NCBI RefSeq assembly: GCF_022410515.1
Contig: NZ_JACSDI010000001.1
Coordinates: 434,001-498,000, forward strand
DNA: 64,000 nucleotides
Reading direction: 5' to 3'
Source of the DNA: Shewanella cutis
GTDB taxonomy: Bacteria > Pseudomonadota > Gammaproteobacteria > Enterobacterales > Shewanellaceae
Shown here: positions 50,227 to 61,178 of the stretch, one piece after another
Numbering within the stretch: position 1 is the stretch's first letter
Layout: each line of letters begins with the position of its first letter
Notes under the pieces: model-generated
The model's database searches: none
The model's input: only the letters and a program-made list of their open reading frames with translations
Told to the model about the DNA's origin: nothing
Position numbers and translations under genes: made by a program

Positions 50227-51675
50227 TTAAACAGACATACAGATATATTTGATTTCTAAATATTCTTCGATGCCGTACTTAGAACCTTCACGGCCCAGCC
50301 CTGAAGACTTCATTCCGCCAAAGGGCGCCACTTCGGTGGAAATCAAGCCAGTATTCACCCCCACCATGCCGTATTCGAGCGCCTCGGCGACTTTCCACAC
50401 CAAGGAAACATCACGGCCATAGAAATAGGCAGCTAAGCCAAACTCGGTATCATTGGCTTGTTTGATTACATCATCGACATCGGTAAACTTAAACAGCGGT
50501 GCGAGCGGACCAAACGTTTCTTCACGGGCAACACGCATGCTTTTATCAACATTGGTTAGTACGGTTGGCTCGAAGAAATTACCGCCAAGTTCGTGAGCTT
50601 TCCCACCGGCAAGCACTGTCGCGCCTTTATTGATGGCATCTTCAAGATGACTTTGCACTTTTTCAACCGCTGCAGTATTGATCAGTGGTCCGGTTGTCAC
50701 GCCCGCCGTAATCCCCTCACCGACCTTTAACTTAGCCACGGCCATACTGAGCTTTTCGGCAAATTCGTCATACACGCCCGCCTGCACATAAATGCGGTTA
50801 GCGCAAACGCAGGTTTGGCCCGCATTGCGATATTTAGCAATCATGGCTCCTTCAACGGCCGCATCAATATTGGCATCATCGAATACAATAAAAGGCGCAT
50901 TGCCACCTAATTCTAAAGATAATTTTTTCAGCGTCGGCGCGCACTGCGCCATCAACTTAATCCCAACATTGGTCGAACCAGTGAAAGACAGCTTACGTAC
51001 AACAGGGTTATTGCACATCTCATTCCCGATGGCGATAGCATCACCGGTGATCACACTAAAAACCCCAGCCGGAATACCTGCGCGCTCAGCCAATACGGCT
51101 AATGCTAATGCGGTCAAGGGCGTTTGCGGCGCAGGTTTAACCACCATAGTACAACCTGCAGCGAGAGCTGGCGCGGCTTTACGGGTGATCATCGCTGCAG
51201 GAAAGTTCCACGGCGTAATCGCCGCAGTCACGCCCACGGGCTGCTTGATCACCATAATGCGTTTATCGCCTTGATGCCCCGGAATGGTATCACCGTAGAT
51301 GCGCTTAGCCTCTTCGGCAAACCATTCGATAAAAGATGCCGCGTAGGTCACTTCACCTTTAGCTTCAGTCAGTGGCTTGCCCTGCTCAGTAGTCATCAGC
51401 AGTGCTAAATCATCACTGTTTTCATTCAATAATTCGAACCAACGGCGCAGCTTGGCACCGCGATCTTTGGCGGTTAATGCTCGCCATGCGGGTAATGCCG
51501 CCTCAGCAGCCGCAATCGCCGCTTGAGTTTCGGCTTGCCCCATCACAGGGACACAGGCGATCACTGCGCCCGTTGCCGGATTAGTAATCGCAACGGTTTC
51601 CTTAGAATGGGCATTGCACCACTGACCATTGATATAACATTGCTGACGTAGCAGACTCGGATCATTAAGCAACAC
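50227..51675 (-). CDS. gabD: Succinate-semialdehyde dehydrogenase (NADP+)
   Basis: GabD oxidises succinate semialdehyde to succinate. The 482-residue aldehyde dehydrogenase has ITPWNFPAAMITRKAAPALA near residue 152, the NAD(P) loop FTGSTNVG near residue 230, the catalytic glutamate in LELGGNAPF near residue 253, and the nucleophilic cysteine in NAGQTCVCANRI near residue 287. The sequence is of the GabD type rather than PuuC, and no PuuC gene lies nearby. It is 57 bp after puuB and 63 bp before gabT, on the same strand. Confidence 0.95.
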   Translation of the reverse strand: MLLNDPSLLRQQCYINGQWCNAHSKETVAITNPATGAVIACVPVMGQAETQAAIAAAEAALPAWRALTAKDRGAKLRRWFELLNENSDDLALLMTTEQGKPLTEAKGEVTYAASFIEWFAEEAKRIYGDTIPGHQGDKRIMVIKQPVGVTAAITPWNFPAAMITRKAAPALAAGCTMVVKPAPQTPLTALALAVLAERAGIPAGVFSVITGDAIAIGNEMCNNPVVRKLSFTGSTNVGIKLMAQCAPTLKKLSLELGGNAPFIVFDDANIDAAVEGAMIAKYRNAGQTCVCANRIYVQAGVYDEFAEKLSMAVAKLKVGEGITAGVTTGPLINTAAVEKVQSHLEDAINKGATVLAGGKAHELGGNFFEPTVLTNVDKSMRVAREETFGPLAPLFKFTDVDDVIKQANDTEFGLAAYFYGRDVSLVWKVAEALEYGMVGVNTGLISTEVAPFGGMKSSGLGREGSKYGIEEYLEIKYICMSV

Positions 51676-51732
51676 AAGAATTTCCTCTTCCTTCGAGGCA
51701 ATACATTGCCTCAGCTGAAAAAATAAGACGGA

Positions 51733-53019
51733 CTAAACGCCTAATTTATCTCTTAAACTGTAATACCAAGCACCCAGCGCGCTAAAAGGCACACGTAAAG
51801 CATGACCACCGGGGAAGGGATAATGTGGTAATGCGGCAAAGGCATCAAAACGCGTCGCTTGACCATTAAGCATTTCAGCAATTAATTTGCCAGCTAAATG
51901 AGTGTAAGTGACGCCATGTCCACTACAACCCTGTGAATAATAGATATTTTTACCGATACGACCAACCTGTGGCAGACGTGATAATGTGAGTAAAAAGTTA
52001 CCCGTCCACGCATAATCAACCTTCACGCCTTTTAACTGTGGGAAGGTTTTGAGCATGTTGGGAATAATTAAAGATTCGATATCCGCGGGATCGCGCGCGC
52101 CATACACCACTCCGCCACCATAGATCATCCGCTTATCGCCGGAGAGCCTAAAATAATCGAGTAAATAGTTACAATCCTCAACGCAGTAATCCTGCGGTAA
52201 TAAACTTGCCGCCAAGTCTTCGTCTAGTGGTTCGGTGGTAATCACTTGTGTGCCACAGGGCATTGATTTGGCTTGTAATTCAGGCATTAATTTACCAAGG
52301 TAGGCATTACCCGCCACCACGACAAACTTGGCTTTTACGCTGCCAGTTGCGGTATGCACTACGGGATTATCGCCCTCATCAACCCGTAATACCGCAGAGT
52401 CTTCAAAAATCTTGCCGCCAAGGGATTCAACGGCGCGAGCTTCACCTAAGGCGAGATTGAGCGGGTGAATATGGCCGCCACTCTTGTCCAACATACCGCC
52501 AACATAACGCTCAGTATTTACCACAGAGCGAATCCCCTTGCCATCAAGTAACTCAAGCTGCCCCACATGACCGTGGCTTTCCCATAATTGTTTTTGATGA
52601 CGTAAATGGCCCATTTGCTTTTCGTTCATCGCCGCAAATACGCCACCATCCTTAAGGTCGCATGAAATATTGTACTTAGCGATACGTTCGCGGATGATAC
52701 GCCCGCCTTCAAAGGCCATTTTCCCGAAGAGTTTTGCCTGTTCTTTACCTACCGTTTTTTCAATAGTATCAATATCTCGGCTATAACTATTGACGATTTG
52801 ACCGCCATTACGTCCCGATGCACCCCAACCAATTCTGGCCGCGTCGAGTACCACCACACTAAAGCCCAACTCAAGTAAATGTAACGCCGCAGAGAGGCCA
52901 GTATAGCCCGCTCCTATCACGCAAACATCGGCTTCAATCGATTCCTGTAAACGCGCACGCTCAACCTTATCGTTAGCCGATGCCGCATAATATGATCCAG
53001 TGTGAGGTATGGCAGACAT
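51733..53019 (-). CDS. puuB: Gamma-glutamylputrescine oxidase-like FAD enzyme (PuuB, copy 1)
   Basis: PuuB oxidises gamma-glutamylputrescine to the aldehyde, releasing ammonia and hydrogen peroxide. The 428-residue DAO-family protein has an FAD-binding GAGYTGLSAALHLLELGF near residue 36, GWGASGRNGGQIV near residue 64, and the C-terminal YYSQGCSGHGVTYTHLAGKL near residue 370. It lies directly before gabD and gabT in one run. A second, clearly related gene is at 61289. Which copy carries the puu flux cannot be decided from sequence. Confidence 0.85.
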   Translation of the reverse strand: MSAIPHTGSYYAASANDKVERARLQESIEADVCVIGAGYTGLSAALHLLELGFSVVVLDAARIGWGASGRNGGQIVNSYSRDIDTIEKTVGKEQAKLFGKMAFEGGRIIRERIAKYNISCDLKDGGVFAAMNEKQMGHLRHQKQLWESHGHVGQLELLDGKGIRSVVNTERYVGGMLDKSGGHIHPLNLALGEARAVESLGGKIFEDSAVLRVDEGDNPVVHTATGSVKAKFVVVAGNAYLGKLMPELQAKSMPCGTQVITTEPLDEDLAASLLPQDYCVEDCNYLLDYFRLSGDKRMIYGGGVVYGARDPADIESLIIPNMLKTFPQLKGVKVDYAWTGNFLLTLSRLPQVGRIGKNIYYSQGCSGHGVTYTHLAGKLIAEMLNGQATRFDAFAALPHYPFPGGHALRVPFSALGAWYYSLRDKLGV

Positions 53020-53117
53020 GATGTTCCCTTGATTTTTATGTTCGTTATTTTAAACAACTGTCACATCCTACACCTTCAAATCGGCAAACACTAGCCATAA
53101 ACACACAATAATTTACA

Positions 53118-53141
53118 CTTCGTTTGATATTTCAAACAAAG
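53118..53141. promoter_or_regulatory. Imperfect inverted repeat upstream of puuB copy 1
   Basis: CTTCGTTTGA (53118-53127) and TCAAACAAAG (53132-53141) face each other with one mismatch, about 100 bp upstream of the puuB-gabD-gabT unit. It may be an operator. It does not contain the TGTTCATT core seen near puuD. Confidence 0.35.
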
Positions 53142-53203
53142 CGTAATAAGCGGCTTAGCATGGCAAGGGCTTACTAAAGAGATGCAGGAAAACGCTAACA
53201 GGA

Positions 53204-53237
53204 CAAAAACGCAATGGCCTTGCGATACAAGGCCATT
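53204..53237 (-). terminator. Terminator after the potFGHI operon
   Basis: AATGGCCTTG (53213-53222) pairs with CAAGGCCATT (53228-53237). On the minus strand it is followed by GCGTTTTTG, 15 bp after the potI stop. Confidence 0.88.
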
Positions 53238-53251
53238 GATTTACAAAATTA

Positions 53252-54067
53252 TTAATTAAGCGGCATCCGCTCACGTTTTTCTGCACGTCTTGCCATATAC
53301 CAAGAAAGGAAAGCAATTAACGATACGCAGAGAATAATCAGAGTCGCTAAGGCGTTAATTTTAGGCGATACCCCAAGACGAACCGAAGAGAACACCACCA
53401 TAGGTAAGGTGGTCGCACCAGGTCCTGAGGCAAAGCTTGAGATCACCAAGTCATCCAGTGACAAGCTAAAGGATAATAACCATCCCGCCACTAGCGCTGG
53501 TGAAATCATCGGTACTGTAATGAGGAAGAAAGTCTTGAGCGGTGTCGCGCCTAAATCCATTGCAGCCTCTTCGATTGACCTATCTAACTCACGCAATCTT
53601 GAGGACACAACCACAGCCACATAAGCCGCGCAGAAGGTCGAATGGGCAATCCATACTGTCACCATACCGCGCTCTTTTGGCCAACCGAGGAGATCCGCCA
53701 TATGCACAAACAGCAGTAGCAATGACAAACCCGTTATCACCTCAGGCATAACCAAGGGAGCGGTAATCATATTCGACAGGGTTAACTTAGCCCATGAACG
53801 CTTAAAGCGCGTCATAACAAACGCAGCCATAGTGCCAATAATTACCGCCATCGTTGAGCTGTAGAAGGCAATCCGCAAGCTGGTCCATACCGCATCGAGG
53901 ATTTGTTGATCTTTAAATAGTTCACCGTACCACTTAGGTGAAAAACCACCCCATACCGTCACGAGCTTGGACTCGTTAAAAGAATAAATGACCAAAATCA
54001 ACATAGGGGCATACAAAAATAACAGTCCGAACCACAGCATTACGGAAGAAAAACTCAGCTTTTTCAT
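53252..54067 (-). CDS. potI: Putrescine/polyamine ABC transporter permease PotI-like
   Basis: This 271-residue inner-membrane permease has about six hydrophobic helices. The EAA-type cytoplasmic loop reads EEAAMDLGATPLKTFFLITVPMISPALVAGW near residue 165 and contacts the ATPase. It pairs with the PotH-like permease to form the translocation pore for putrescine or a related polyamine. The start overlaps the potH stop by four bases (ATGA), showing coupling. The order is potF-potG-potH-potI on the minus strand, with a terminator after it. Confidence 0.92.
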   Translation of the reverse strand: MKKLSFSSVMLWFGLLFLYAPMLILVIYSFNESKLVTVWGGFSPKWYGELFKDQQILDAVWTSLRIAFYSSTMAVIIGTMAAFVMTRFKRSWAKLTLSNMITAPLVMPEVITGLSLLLLFVHMADLLGWPKERGMVTVWIAHSTFCAAYVAVVVSSRLRELDRSIEEAAMDLGATPLKTFFLITVPMISPALVAGWLLSFSLSLDDLVISSFASGPGATTLPMVVFSSVRLGVSPKINALATLIILCVSLIAFLSWYMARRAEKRERMPLN

Positions 54068-54969
54068 AGGTCTTTCTCCAAACTACGCGCTTGATAGCGA
54101 TGGAATAAGGTAATAGGAATAATCAGTAGTACTAACATCACAATTGCCAGTGATGAGGCTACCGGCCAATCACGGTTATTGAAGAACTCCTGCCACAATA
54201 CTTTACCTATCATTAAGGAATCTGGGCCGCCGAGTAGTTCAGGGATCACAAACTCACCTACCGCCGGAATAAACACCAGCATAGAACCTGCAATCACCCC
54301 ACTCTTAGATAACGGGAAAGTGATTTTCCAGAAGGTGTTGATACGGCTTGAGCCAAGATCCGATGCAGCCTCAATTAAACTCATGTCCAACTTCACTAAA
54401 GTCGCGTATAGCGGCAGGATCATAAAGGGTAAATAGGCATAAATAATCCCAATATACACGGCAGTATTGGTGTTTAATATTTGCAATGGCTCAGAAATAA
54501 TCCCAAGCCATATTAATGCGTTATTAATAATGCCCGTATTACTTAAGATCCCCATCCACGCGTAAACTCGGATTAAAAATGAGGTCCACGAAGGTAGCAT
54601 CACCAACAGCAGCAAAACGGTCTGCCATCTGGCTGGCGCGCGGGCAATGGCATAAGCCATCGGATAGCCAATGATCAAACAACCAATAGTTGATACTAAA
54701 GCCATTTTTAATGAACTCAGATACGCTGTGTAGTACAACGGATCATCGAGCAACATTAAATAGTTACCTAAGTGCAGAAAGATATTTAACACATCATCTG
54801 CGTATTGAAAGGTCGCCTCATAGGGTGGGATAGCAATCGCCGCCGTAGACAAACTGATCTTAAGGACGATCGCAAAGGGCAAGGCAAAAAACAGCAATAG
54901 CCAAGCATAAGGAAAACTAATCGTCCAAAAGCGTCCCTTGAGCCATTTGAGTTTGGATTTTATCTTCAT
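54064..54969 (-). CDS. potH: Putrescine/polyamine ABC transporter permease PotH-like
   Basis: This is a 301-residue permease with six hydrophobic helices and the loop IEAASDLGSSRINTFWKITFPLSKSGVIAG near residue 198. WTSFLIRVYAWMGIL near residue 130 is typical of PotB/PotH. I start at ATG 54969 (MKIKSKLKWLKG), which overlaps the potG stop by four bases. The frame continues to 55002 inside potG. It works with PotI as the membrane channel. Confidence 0.92.
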   Translation of the reverse strand: MKIKSKLKWLKGRFWTISFPYAWLLLFFALPFAIVLKISLSTAAIAIPPYEATFQYADDVLNIFLHLGNYLMLLDDPLYYTAYLSSLKMALVSTIGCLIIGYPMAYAIARAPARWQTVLLLLVMLPSWTSFLIRVYAWMGILSNTGIINNALIWLGIISEPLQILNTNTAVYIGIIYAYLPFMILPLYATLVKLDMSLIEAASDLGSSRINTFWKITFPLSKSGVIAGSMLVFIPAVGEFVIPELLGGPDSLMIGKVLWQEFFNNRDWPVASSLAIVMLVLLIIPITLFHRYQARSLEKDL

Positions 54970-56102
54970 GATCTTAACACCACGCCACTGGTGTCCTCCC
55001 AACTGATGAACACTTCATCATCCCAGGTTGCATGATCAGCACGGCGTTCACGGTTTGTCATACTGCACTGTACAATCTGCCCATTTTCAAGGCGAATGTA
55101 GTACACCGAAATCCCGCCTAAATAAGCAATATCATGCACTATACCTTTGGCCCAGTTGTATTCACCTTCAGGTTGCTCACGACTAATAATGGTTTTTTCA
55201 GGACGCACTGCTAGCCATACACGTTTATCTTCAAGGCTGGTGGTCACACCGTAACCTACATAGAAAGATCGCGCTAAATCATTAGGCTTAATGATGAGAT
55301 GGTCGACTTCATCCACTTCAATCTCACCGCTAAAGAGGTTCACTGAACCAATAAATTCAGCAATCATGCGGCTATTTGGACTCTCGTAGATATCCATAGG
55401 AGAGCCAGTTTGGGCTATCCAGCCATCACTCATAATCGAAATCCGCCCCGCCATGGTCATAGCTTCTTCTTGATCGTGGGTCACCATCACACATGTCACA
55501 CCAACGCGCTCAAGGATTTCAACCACTTCTAGCTGCATCTGGGTACGCAGTTTTTTATCGAGCGCGCCCATTGGCTCGTCGAGCAATAATAATTTGGGGC
55601 GTTTTGCCAAAGAGCGTGCCAAGGCGACCCGTTGGCGCTGACCGCCAGAAAGTTGATGGGGTTTTCGTTTTCCGTATTGCTCCATATGCACCAGCTTGAG
55701 CATTTCCTGAACGCGCTGCTCAATTTCAGCTTTAGGCAACTTATCTTGCTTTAATCCGAAGGCAATATTTTGTGCCACTGTCATATGGGGAAACAGTGCA
55801 TAGGATTGGAACATCATGTTGATAGGGCGCTCGTAAGGCGGCAGATCGGTAATATCTTCGCCATCAAGATAAATCCGGCCACTTGTTGGTCTTTCAAATC
55901 CAGCGAGCATGCGTAATAAGGTCGACTTACCCGAGCCAGAGCCCCCGAGTAAAGCAAAAATCTCACCTTTATTGATCGTCAATGATACGTCGTCAACCGC
56001 ACGCACATCGTCAAATAACTTACTCACCCGCTCAATCTTAAGCAGGACTTTTTCTTGCGTCTTTGTTGTGGGTTTATTGGTGACGCCCGAGGTGCTTGCC
56101 AT
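54966..56102 (-). CDS. potG: Polyamine ABC transporter ATP-binding protein PotG-like
   Basis: This 378-residue cytoplasmic ATPase powers uptake. Walker A is GGSGSGKSTLLRMLAG near residue 53. The ABC signature is LSGGQRQRVALARSLA near residue 153, Walker B is LLLLDEPMGALD near residue 174, and the switch histidine is in VMVTHDQEEAM. The C-terminal TOBE-like domain covers about residues 300-370. The upstream gap to potF is about 160 bp and contains a hairpin. potH follows with a 4-bp overlap. Confidence 0.95.
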   Translation of the reverse strand: MASTSGVTNKPTTKTQEKVLLKIERVSKLFDDVRAVDDVSLTINKGEIFALLGGSGSGKSTLLRMLAGFERPTSGRIYLDGEDITDLPPYERPINMMFQSYALFPHMTVAQNIAFGLKQDKLPKAEIEQRVQEMLKLVHMEQYGKRKPHQLSGGQRQRVALARSLAKRPKLLLLDEPMGALDKKLRTQMQLEVVEILERVGVTCVMVTHDQEEAMTMAGRISIMSDGWIAQTGSPMDIYESPNSRMIAEFIGSVNLFSGEIEVDEVDHLIIKPNDLARSFYVGYGVTTSLEDKRVWLAVRPEKTIISREQPEGEYNWAKGIVHDIAYLGGISVYYIRLENGQIVQCSMTNRERRADHATWDDEVFISWEDTSGVVLRS

Positions 56103-56227
56103 AGTACTTCTCCACCCGAGTATTGATGTAACAACACATTCAACACTTGAGATTTACACAGTGAATTAATGAATAGAGATTGAGTGTTGCGGCTAAATGC
56201 TCAAAAGAGCAGCCATTGTCGTGGTGA

Positions 56228-56253
56228 CCAAAAGGGGCAAGCAGTGCTTGCCC
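56228..56253 (-). terminator. Hairpin between potF and potG
   Basis: GGGCAAGC (56235-56242) pairs with GCTTGCCC (56246-56253) across AGT. On the minus strand it is followed by CCTTTTGG. The short T run suggests partial termination or mRNA 3'-end protection after potF. Confidence 0.65.
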
Positions 56254-56261
56254 GATATCGA

Positions 56262-57986
<1,725 letters not shown>

Positions 57987-59342
57987 TTATACGCTGAGTA
58001 ATAGGAACTCCCGCTCCCACGAACTCACGACCCTGCGGAAATTTTCAAGTTCAGCCTGTTTTACGGCCACAAACCCCGTAGTAAAGGATTCACCTAAGTA
58101 TTCCTTACAGGCGTCACTTTCCTCCATCGCGGCTAAGGCTTCCTCCAAGGTTAACGGCAAACAATGTGGATTGTTGCTTCGGCTTTCGTTCGCTTTACCT
58201 TGAACGGGTGTCGATGGTTTTAATCCTTCGACCATGCCGATATAACCACAGAGTAAACCTGCCGCAAAAGCTAAATAGCAGTTAGCATCGGCTCCTGGAA
58301 TTCGGTTTTCAATACGGCGGTTTTGTGGTGAAGATTCAGGAATGCGTAATCCGCAAGTTCGATTCTCTATGCCCCATTCCAAGTTCACTGGCGCTGAGGT
58401 TCCGGGTAAAAAACGACGGAACGAGTTAGCGTTTGGCGCCATAAGTGGCAAGAACTCAGGAATATATTTCTGTAGTCCTGCGATATAGCTCAAAAATAAC
58501 GCGCTTTGGGTGCCATCTTCATTGGTAAAAATATTTTTACCTGTTTCTTTGTTAATCACACTTTGATGAATATGCATGGCGCTGCCCGGCTCATCGGTCA
58601 CAGGTTTCGCCATAAAAGTGGCACAAACATTATGCTTTAATGCCGCCTCACGCAGGGTACGCTTAAATACAAACACCTGATCAGCAAGTGATAACGGGTT
58701 ACCGTGGCTGAAGTTAATCTCCATCTGCGCAGGGCCGTCTTCATGGATAAGCGTATCAATATCTAAACCTTGAATTTCGCACCAGTCGTACATGTCTTCA
58801 AACAGAGGATCGTATTCGTTGGCGGCATCAATTGAGAAGGACTGACGTCCCGCCTCTGGCCTGCCTGAACGACCAATTGGCGGTTTAAGAGGTAAATCAT
58901 GGTCATCACTTCGGCTCGTCAGGTAAAACTCCATTTCTGGCGCAATAACGGGCTCCCAACCTTTTTCATCGTAAAGAGACAACACTTTTTTCAAGACGTT
59001 ACGAGGTGATAACTCAATGGGATTACCCATTCTGTCATAGCAATCGTGGATCACCTGCGCCGTAGCTTCAATCGTCCAAGGCAGCATAAATACCGCGTTT
59101 TCATCGGGAACACAGACAAAATCAATATCCGCATCATCAAGCAAACTGTAGTAAATATCATCGTCGACAAAGTCACCGGTAACGGTTTGTAGCAAAACAC
59201 TTTCGGGTAAGCGCATGCCTTTTTCGTCGAGAAACTTATCAACTGGTGCTATTTTTCCACGGGCGATACCTGTCATATCGCAGATAACACATTCGACTTC
59301 CGTGATTTTTCGTTCTTTTAAAAAAGCGATTAGCTTATTCAT
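57987..59342 (-). CDS. puuA: Gamma-glutamylputrescine synthetase
   Basis: PuuA joins glutamate to putrescine with ATP, the first step of the Puu route. It is a 451-residue glutamine-synthetase-fold protein with VICDMTGIARGKIAPVDKF near residue 19, the catalytic stretch PEMEFYLTSRSDD near residue 139, and SFRRFLPGTSAPVNLEWGIENR near residue 312. The short length and sequence fit PuuA rather than GlnA. It starts one base after the puuD stop, so the two are coupled. The order puuD-puuA is reversed compared with E. coli. Confidence 0.93.
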   Translation of the reverse strand: MNKLIAFLKERKITEVECVICDMTGIARGKIAPVDKFLDEKGMRLPESVLLQTVTGDFVDDDIYYSLLDDADIDFVCVPDENAVFMLPWTIEATAQVIHDCYDRMGNPIELSPRNVLKKVLSLYDEKGWEPVIAPEMEFYLTSRSDDHDLPLKPPIGRSGRPEAGRQSFSIDAANEYDPLFEDMYDWCEIQGLDIDTLIHEDGPAQMEINFSHGNPLSLADQVFVFKRTLREAALKHNVCATFMAKPVTDEPGSAMHIHQSVINKETGKNIFTNEDGTQSALFLSYIAGLQKYIPEFLPLMAPNANSFRRFLPGTSAPVNLEWGIENRTCGLRIPESSPQNRRIENRIPGADANCYLAFAAGLLCGYIGMVEGLKPSTPVQGKANESRSNNPHCLPLTLEEALAAMEESDACKEYLGESFTTGFVAVKQAELENFRRVVSSWEREFLLLSV

Positions 59343-59343
59343 T

Positions 59344-60105
59344 TTATTTCACTCGAGTGGTAGCCCGACGACGACAAGCATCGCCAAAGGCATTGAATAT
59401 AGAGAGGTAAAATGGATTGTTACTCACCTTCCATTCAGGATGCCATTGCACGCCGAGGGCAAATTCAGTGGCATCTATCACGGAGAAGGCCTCAACAAGA
59501 CCATCAGGAGCACAAGCTTCTGGCCGTAACCCAATCCCAAGACGCTCCACGCCTTGAGTATGCACAGAGTTAACCTCTGCAGAGTTACGGCCCCAAGCCT
59601 CGTAAATGACCCCCCCAGGCTCCACAGTGATACTGTGGGATGGCCCATATTGCTCCTCTAAGGAGGCATCTTTATCTTCTCTATGTTCAATAAAATGACC
59701 GACTTCATGCAGTTTTTGATGCAAACTGCCACCAAAAGCCACATTCATTTCCTGAAAACCTCGACAAATCCCAAGGACAGGCACACCGGCTGCGATGGCG
59801 GCTCGAATGAGCGGTAATGTAGTCGCGTCACGCATAGGATCATGGTGCGTGCCTGCTTCACTCGGTGCACCAGCATAAAGGTGTGGCTCTACGTTAGAGG
59901 GCGAGCCAGTAAAGAGAATGCCGTCAAGTCTTGCAAGAATCGCTTCGATAGGTTGATCCGCACCTAATGATGGGATCACAAGCGGCCACCCCTTAGCGCC
60001 ATGAACGACACCTAACAGGTATTTTTCTCCAACAATATTAAAGGGGTGTAAACCCAATTGTTTGTTACACGCAATAACACCAATAAGGGGTAACAGGGCA
60101 GCCAT
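59344..60105 (-). CDS. puuD: Gamma-glutamyl-gamma-aminobutyrate hydrolase
   Basis: PuuD releases GABA and glutamate from gamma-glutamyl-GABA. The 253-residue class I amidotransferase-like protein has the nucleophile Cys114 in LGICRGFQEMN, the oxyanion-side GILFTGSPSNVEP near residue 62, and the catalytic His in GVQWHPEW near residue 221. Cys114 matches the numbering I recall for E. coli PuuD. It is the first gene of the puuDA pair, and puuA follows one base later. An inverted TGTTCATT repeat lies 31 bp upstream. Confidence 0.94.
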   Translation of the reverse strand: MAALLPLIGVIACNKQLGLHPFNIVGEKYLLGVVHGAKGWPLVIPSLGADQPIEAILARLDGILFTGSPSNVEPHLYAGAPSEAGTHHDPMRDATTLPLIRAAIAAGVPVLGICRGFQEMNVAFGGSLHQKLHEVGHFIEHREDKDASLEEQYGPSHSITVEPGGVIYEAWGRNSAEVNSVHTQGVERLGIGLRPEACAPDGLVEAFSVIDATEFALGVQWHPEWKVSNNPFYLSIFNAFGDACRRRATTRVK

Positions 60106-60136
60106 AACTCACCTTTACGCATTTAATCATTAGTAC

Positions 60137-60164
60137 AATGAACAAGTTAATTTTAATGTTCATT
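60137..60164. promoter_or_regulatory. Predicted PuuR operator of puuDA
   Basis: AATGAACA (60137-60144) and TGTTCATT (60157-60164) form a perfect 8-bp inverted repeat with a 12-bp spacer, 31 bp upstream of puuD. The recognised E. coli PuuR box, as I recall it, is AAAATATAATGAACA, which shares the AATGAACA half. The match and position support PuuR binding. Confidence 0.6.
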
Positions 60165-60455
60165 TTTTCACACAGTACACGGAAATTTAACCTCAGGCAA
60201 GAGGTTAAACACTTGTTAACCATAGTTTGATTTTCATGAGTAATTTTTAGATTTAATACAGTGTGTTAAGCTAAAAAATGTTTTTTTATGCTGATAAAGC
60301 AATTGTTGACAGTATTGTCTGGATGAAAACCAGCCAAAGATAAAGAGAGAGAATCGAGGTCTATTTGAAAAATATTATTTACACTTTGAATAAAATATTG
60401 CAATCAAAAGCCAGTTCAATGTGGTAAACAACAGGCGGGGGTACTCAAAGATAAC

Positions 60456-60500
60456 GCTATCCTAGACACTCTAGGACAGCGTAGCTCTAGGACAGCGTAG
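60456..60500 (-). terminator. puuR terminator-like hairpin with duplicated arm
   Basis: GCTATCCTAGA (60456-60466) pairs with TCTAGGACAGC (60470-60480), one mismatch. The 16-bp unit CTCTAGGACAGCGTAG occurs twice in tandem (60469-60484 and 60485-60500), so two alternative hairpins can form. It lies directly after puuR on the minus strand. The T tract is weak. Confidence 0.55.
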
Positions 60501-60505
60501 CGCAG

Positions 60506-61063
60506 TTAGAAATTAGCGGGGGTTGTAGCACTGATCAGACGACAAGGCTCATCGAAAGGATTGCGAAATCGATGGGGTAACTCACTGTTAAAGTAGTAAC
60601 TATCGCCCGCTTCTAAAATATATACCTCATCACCTACGGTAAGCTCAAACTTACCTTCAATGACCATGGCAGCTTCTTCCCCCTCGTGCTTCAGCATTTC
60701 CTCGCCGGTATCAGAACCCGGAGGATAGGTTTCGCTCATCACCGACATGGCGCGATTAGGGTAATCGCGACCAATCAATTTAAATTCTAATGGCCCAGTA
60801 CCTATATTGAGGAGTTCATCAGAGCGATAAACCACTTTTTGCTCGCACTCACTTGATGCTTCAATTGAAAAAAAATCGACTAAAGACATAGGGATACCCG
60901 ACAATACTTTTTTCAAAGAACTGACGGATGGGCTAACACTGTTTTTTTCGATCATTGAAATGGTACTGTTAGTCACACCAGCACGCTTAGCCAGCTCACG
61001 CTGGGATAGGCCTTTCATTTTACGAACAGTTCTGAGACTGGCTCCAATATCCAAATTTCGCAT
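60506..61063 (-). CDS. puuR: Transcriptional regulator PuuR (HTH-cupin)
   Basis: PuuR represses putrescine-use genes and releases DNA when putrescine is present. The 185-residue product has an N-terminal HTH of the XRE/Cro type (LSQRELAKRAGVTNSTISMIEK near residue 20) and a C-terminal cupin (HEGEEAAMVIEGKFELTV near residue 120). Length equals that of E. coli PuuR. I start at ATG 61063 (MRNLDIGASL), but GGGGAG lies directly against it, so the TTG two codons later or an upstream ATG (61132) is possible. It is divergent from puuB copy 2. Confidence 0.9.
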   Translation of the reverse strand: MRNLDIGASLRTVRKMKGLSQRELAKRAGVTNSTISMIEKNSVSPSVSSLKKVLSGIPMSLVDFFSIEASSECEQKVVYRSDELLNIGTGPLEFKLIGRDYPNRAMSVMSETYPPGSDTGEEMLKHEGEEAAMVIEGKFELTVGDEVYILEAGDSYYFNSELPHRFRNPFDEPCRLISATTPANF

Positions 61064-61178
61064 CTCCCCAAAGGATCGGTTGCCCCGATAGATGAAGAAC
61101 AGGTTGTTCAGGATAAACACCATCCCAAACACATTTTGGCCCTAAAAGCGCGAGTTAAATCGCTTCCGTTGTATTCTA

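Larger units (their letters stand above)
60106..60505. other. Control region between puuD and puuR
   Basis: About 400 bp upstream of puuDA and downstream of puuR. It holds a predicted operator (60137-60164), a GCTAAAAAATGT half-site (60270-60281) like those near puuR, and the puuR terminator (60456-60500). No reading frame was seen. Confidence 0.55.
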
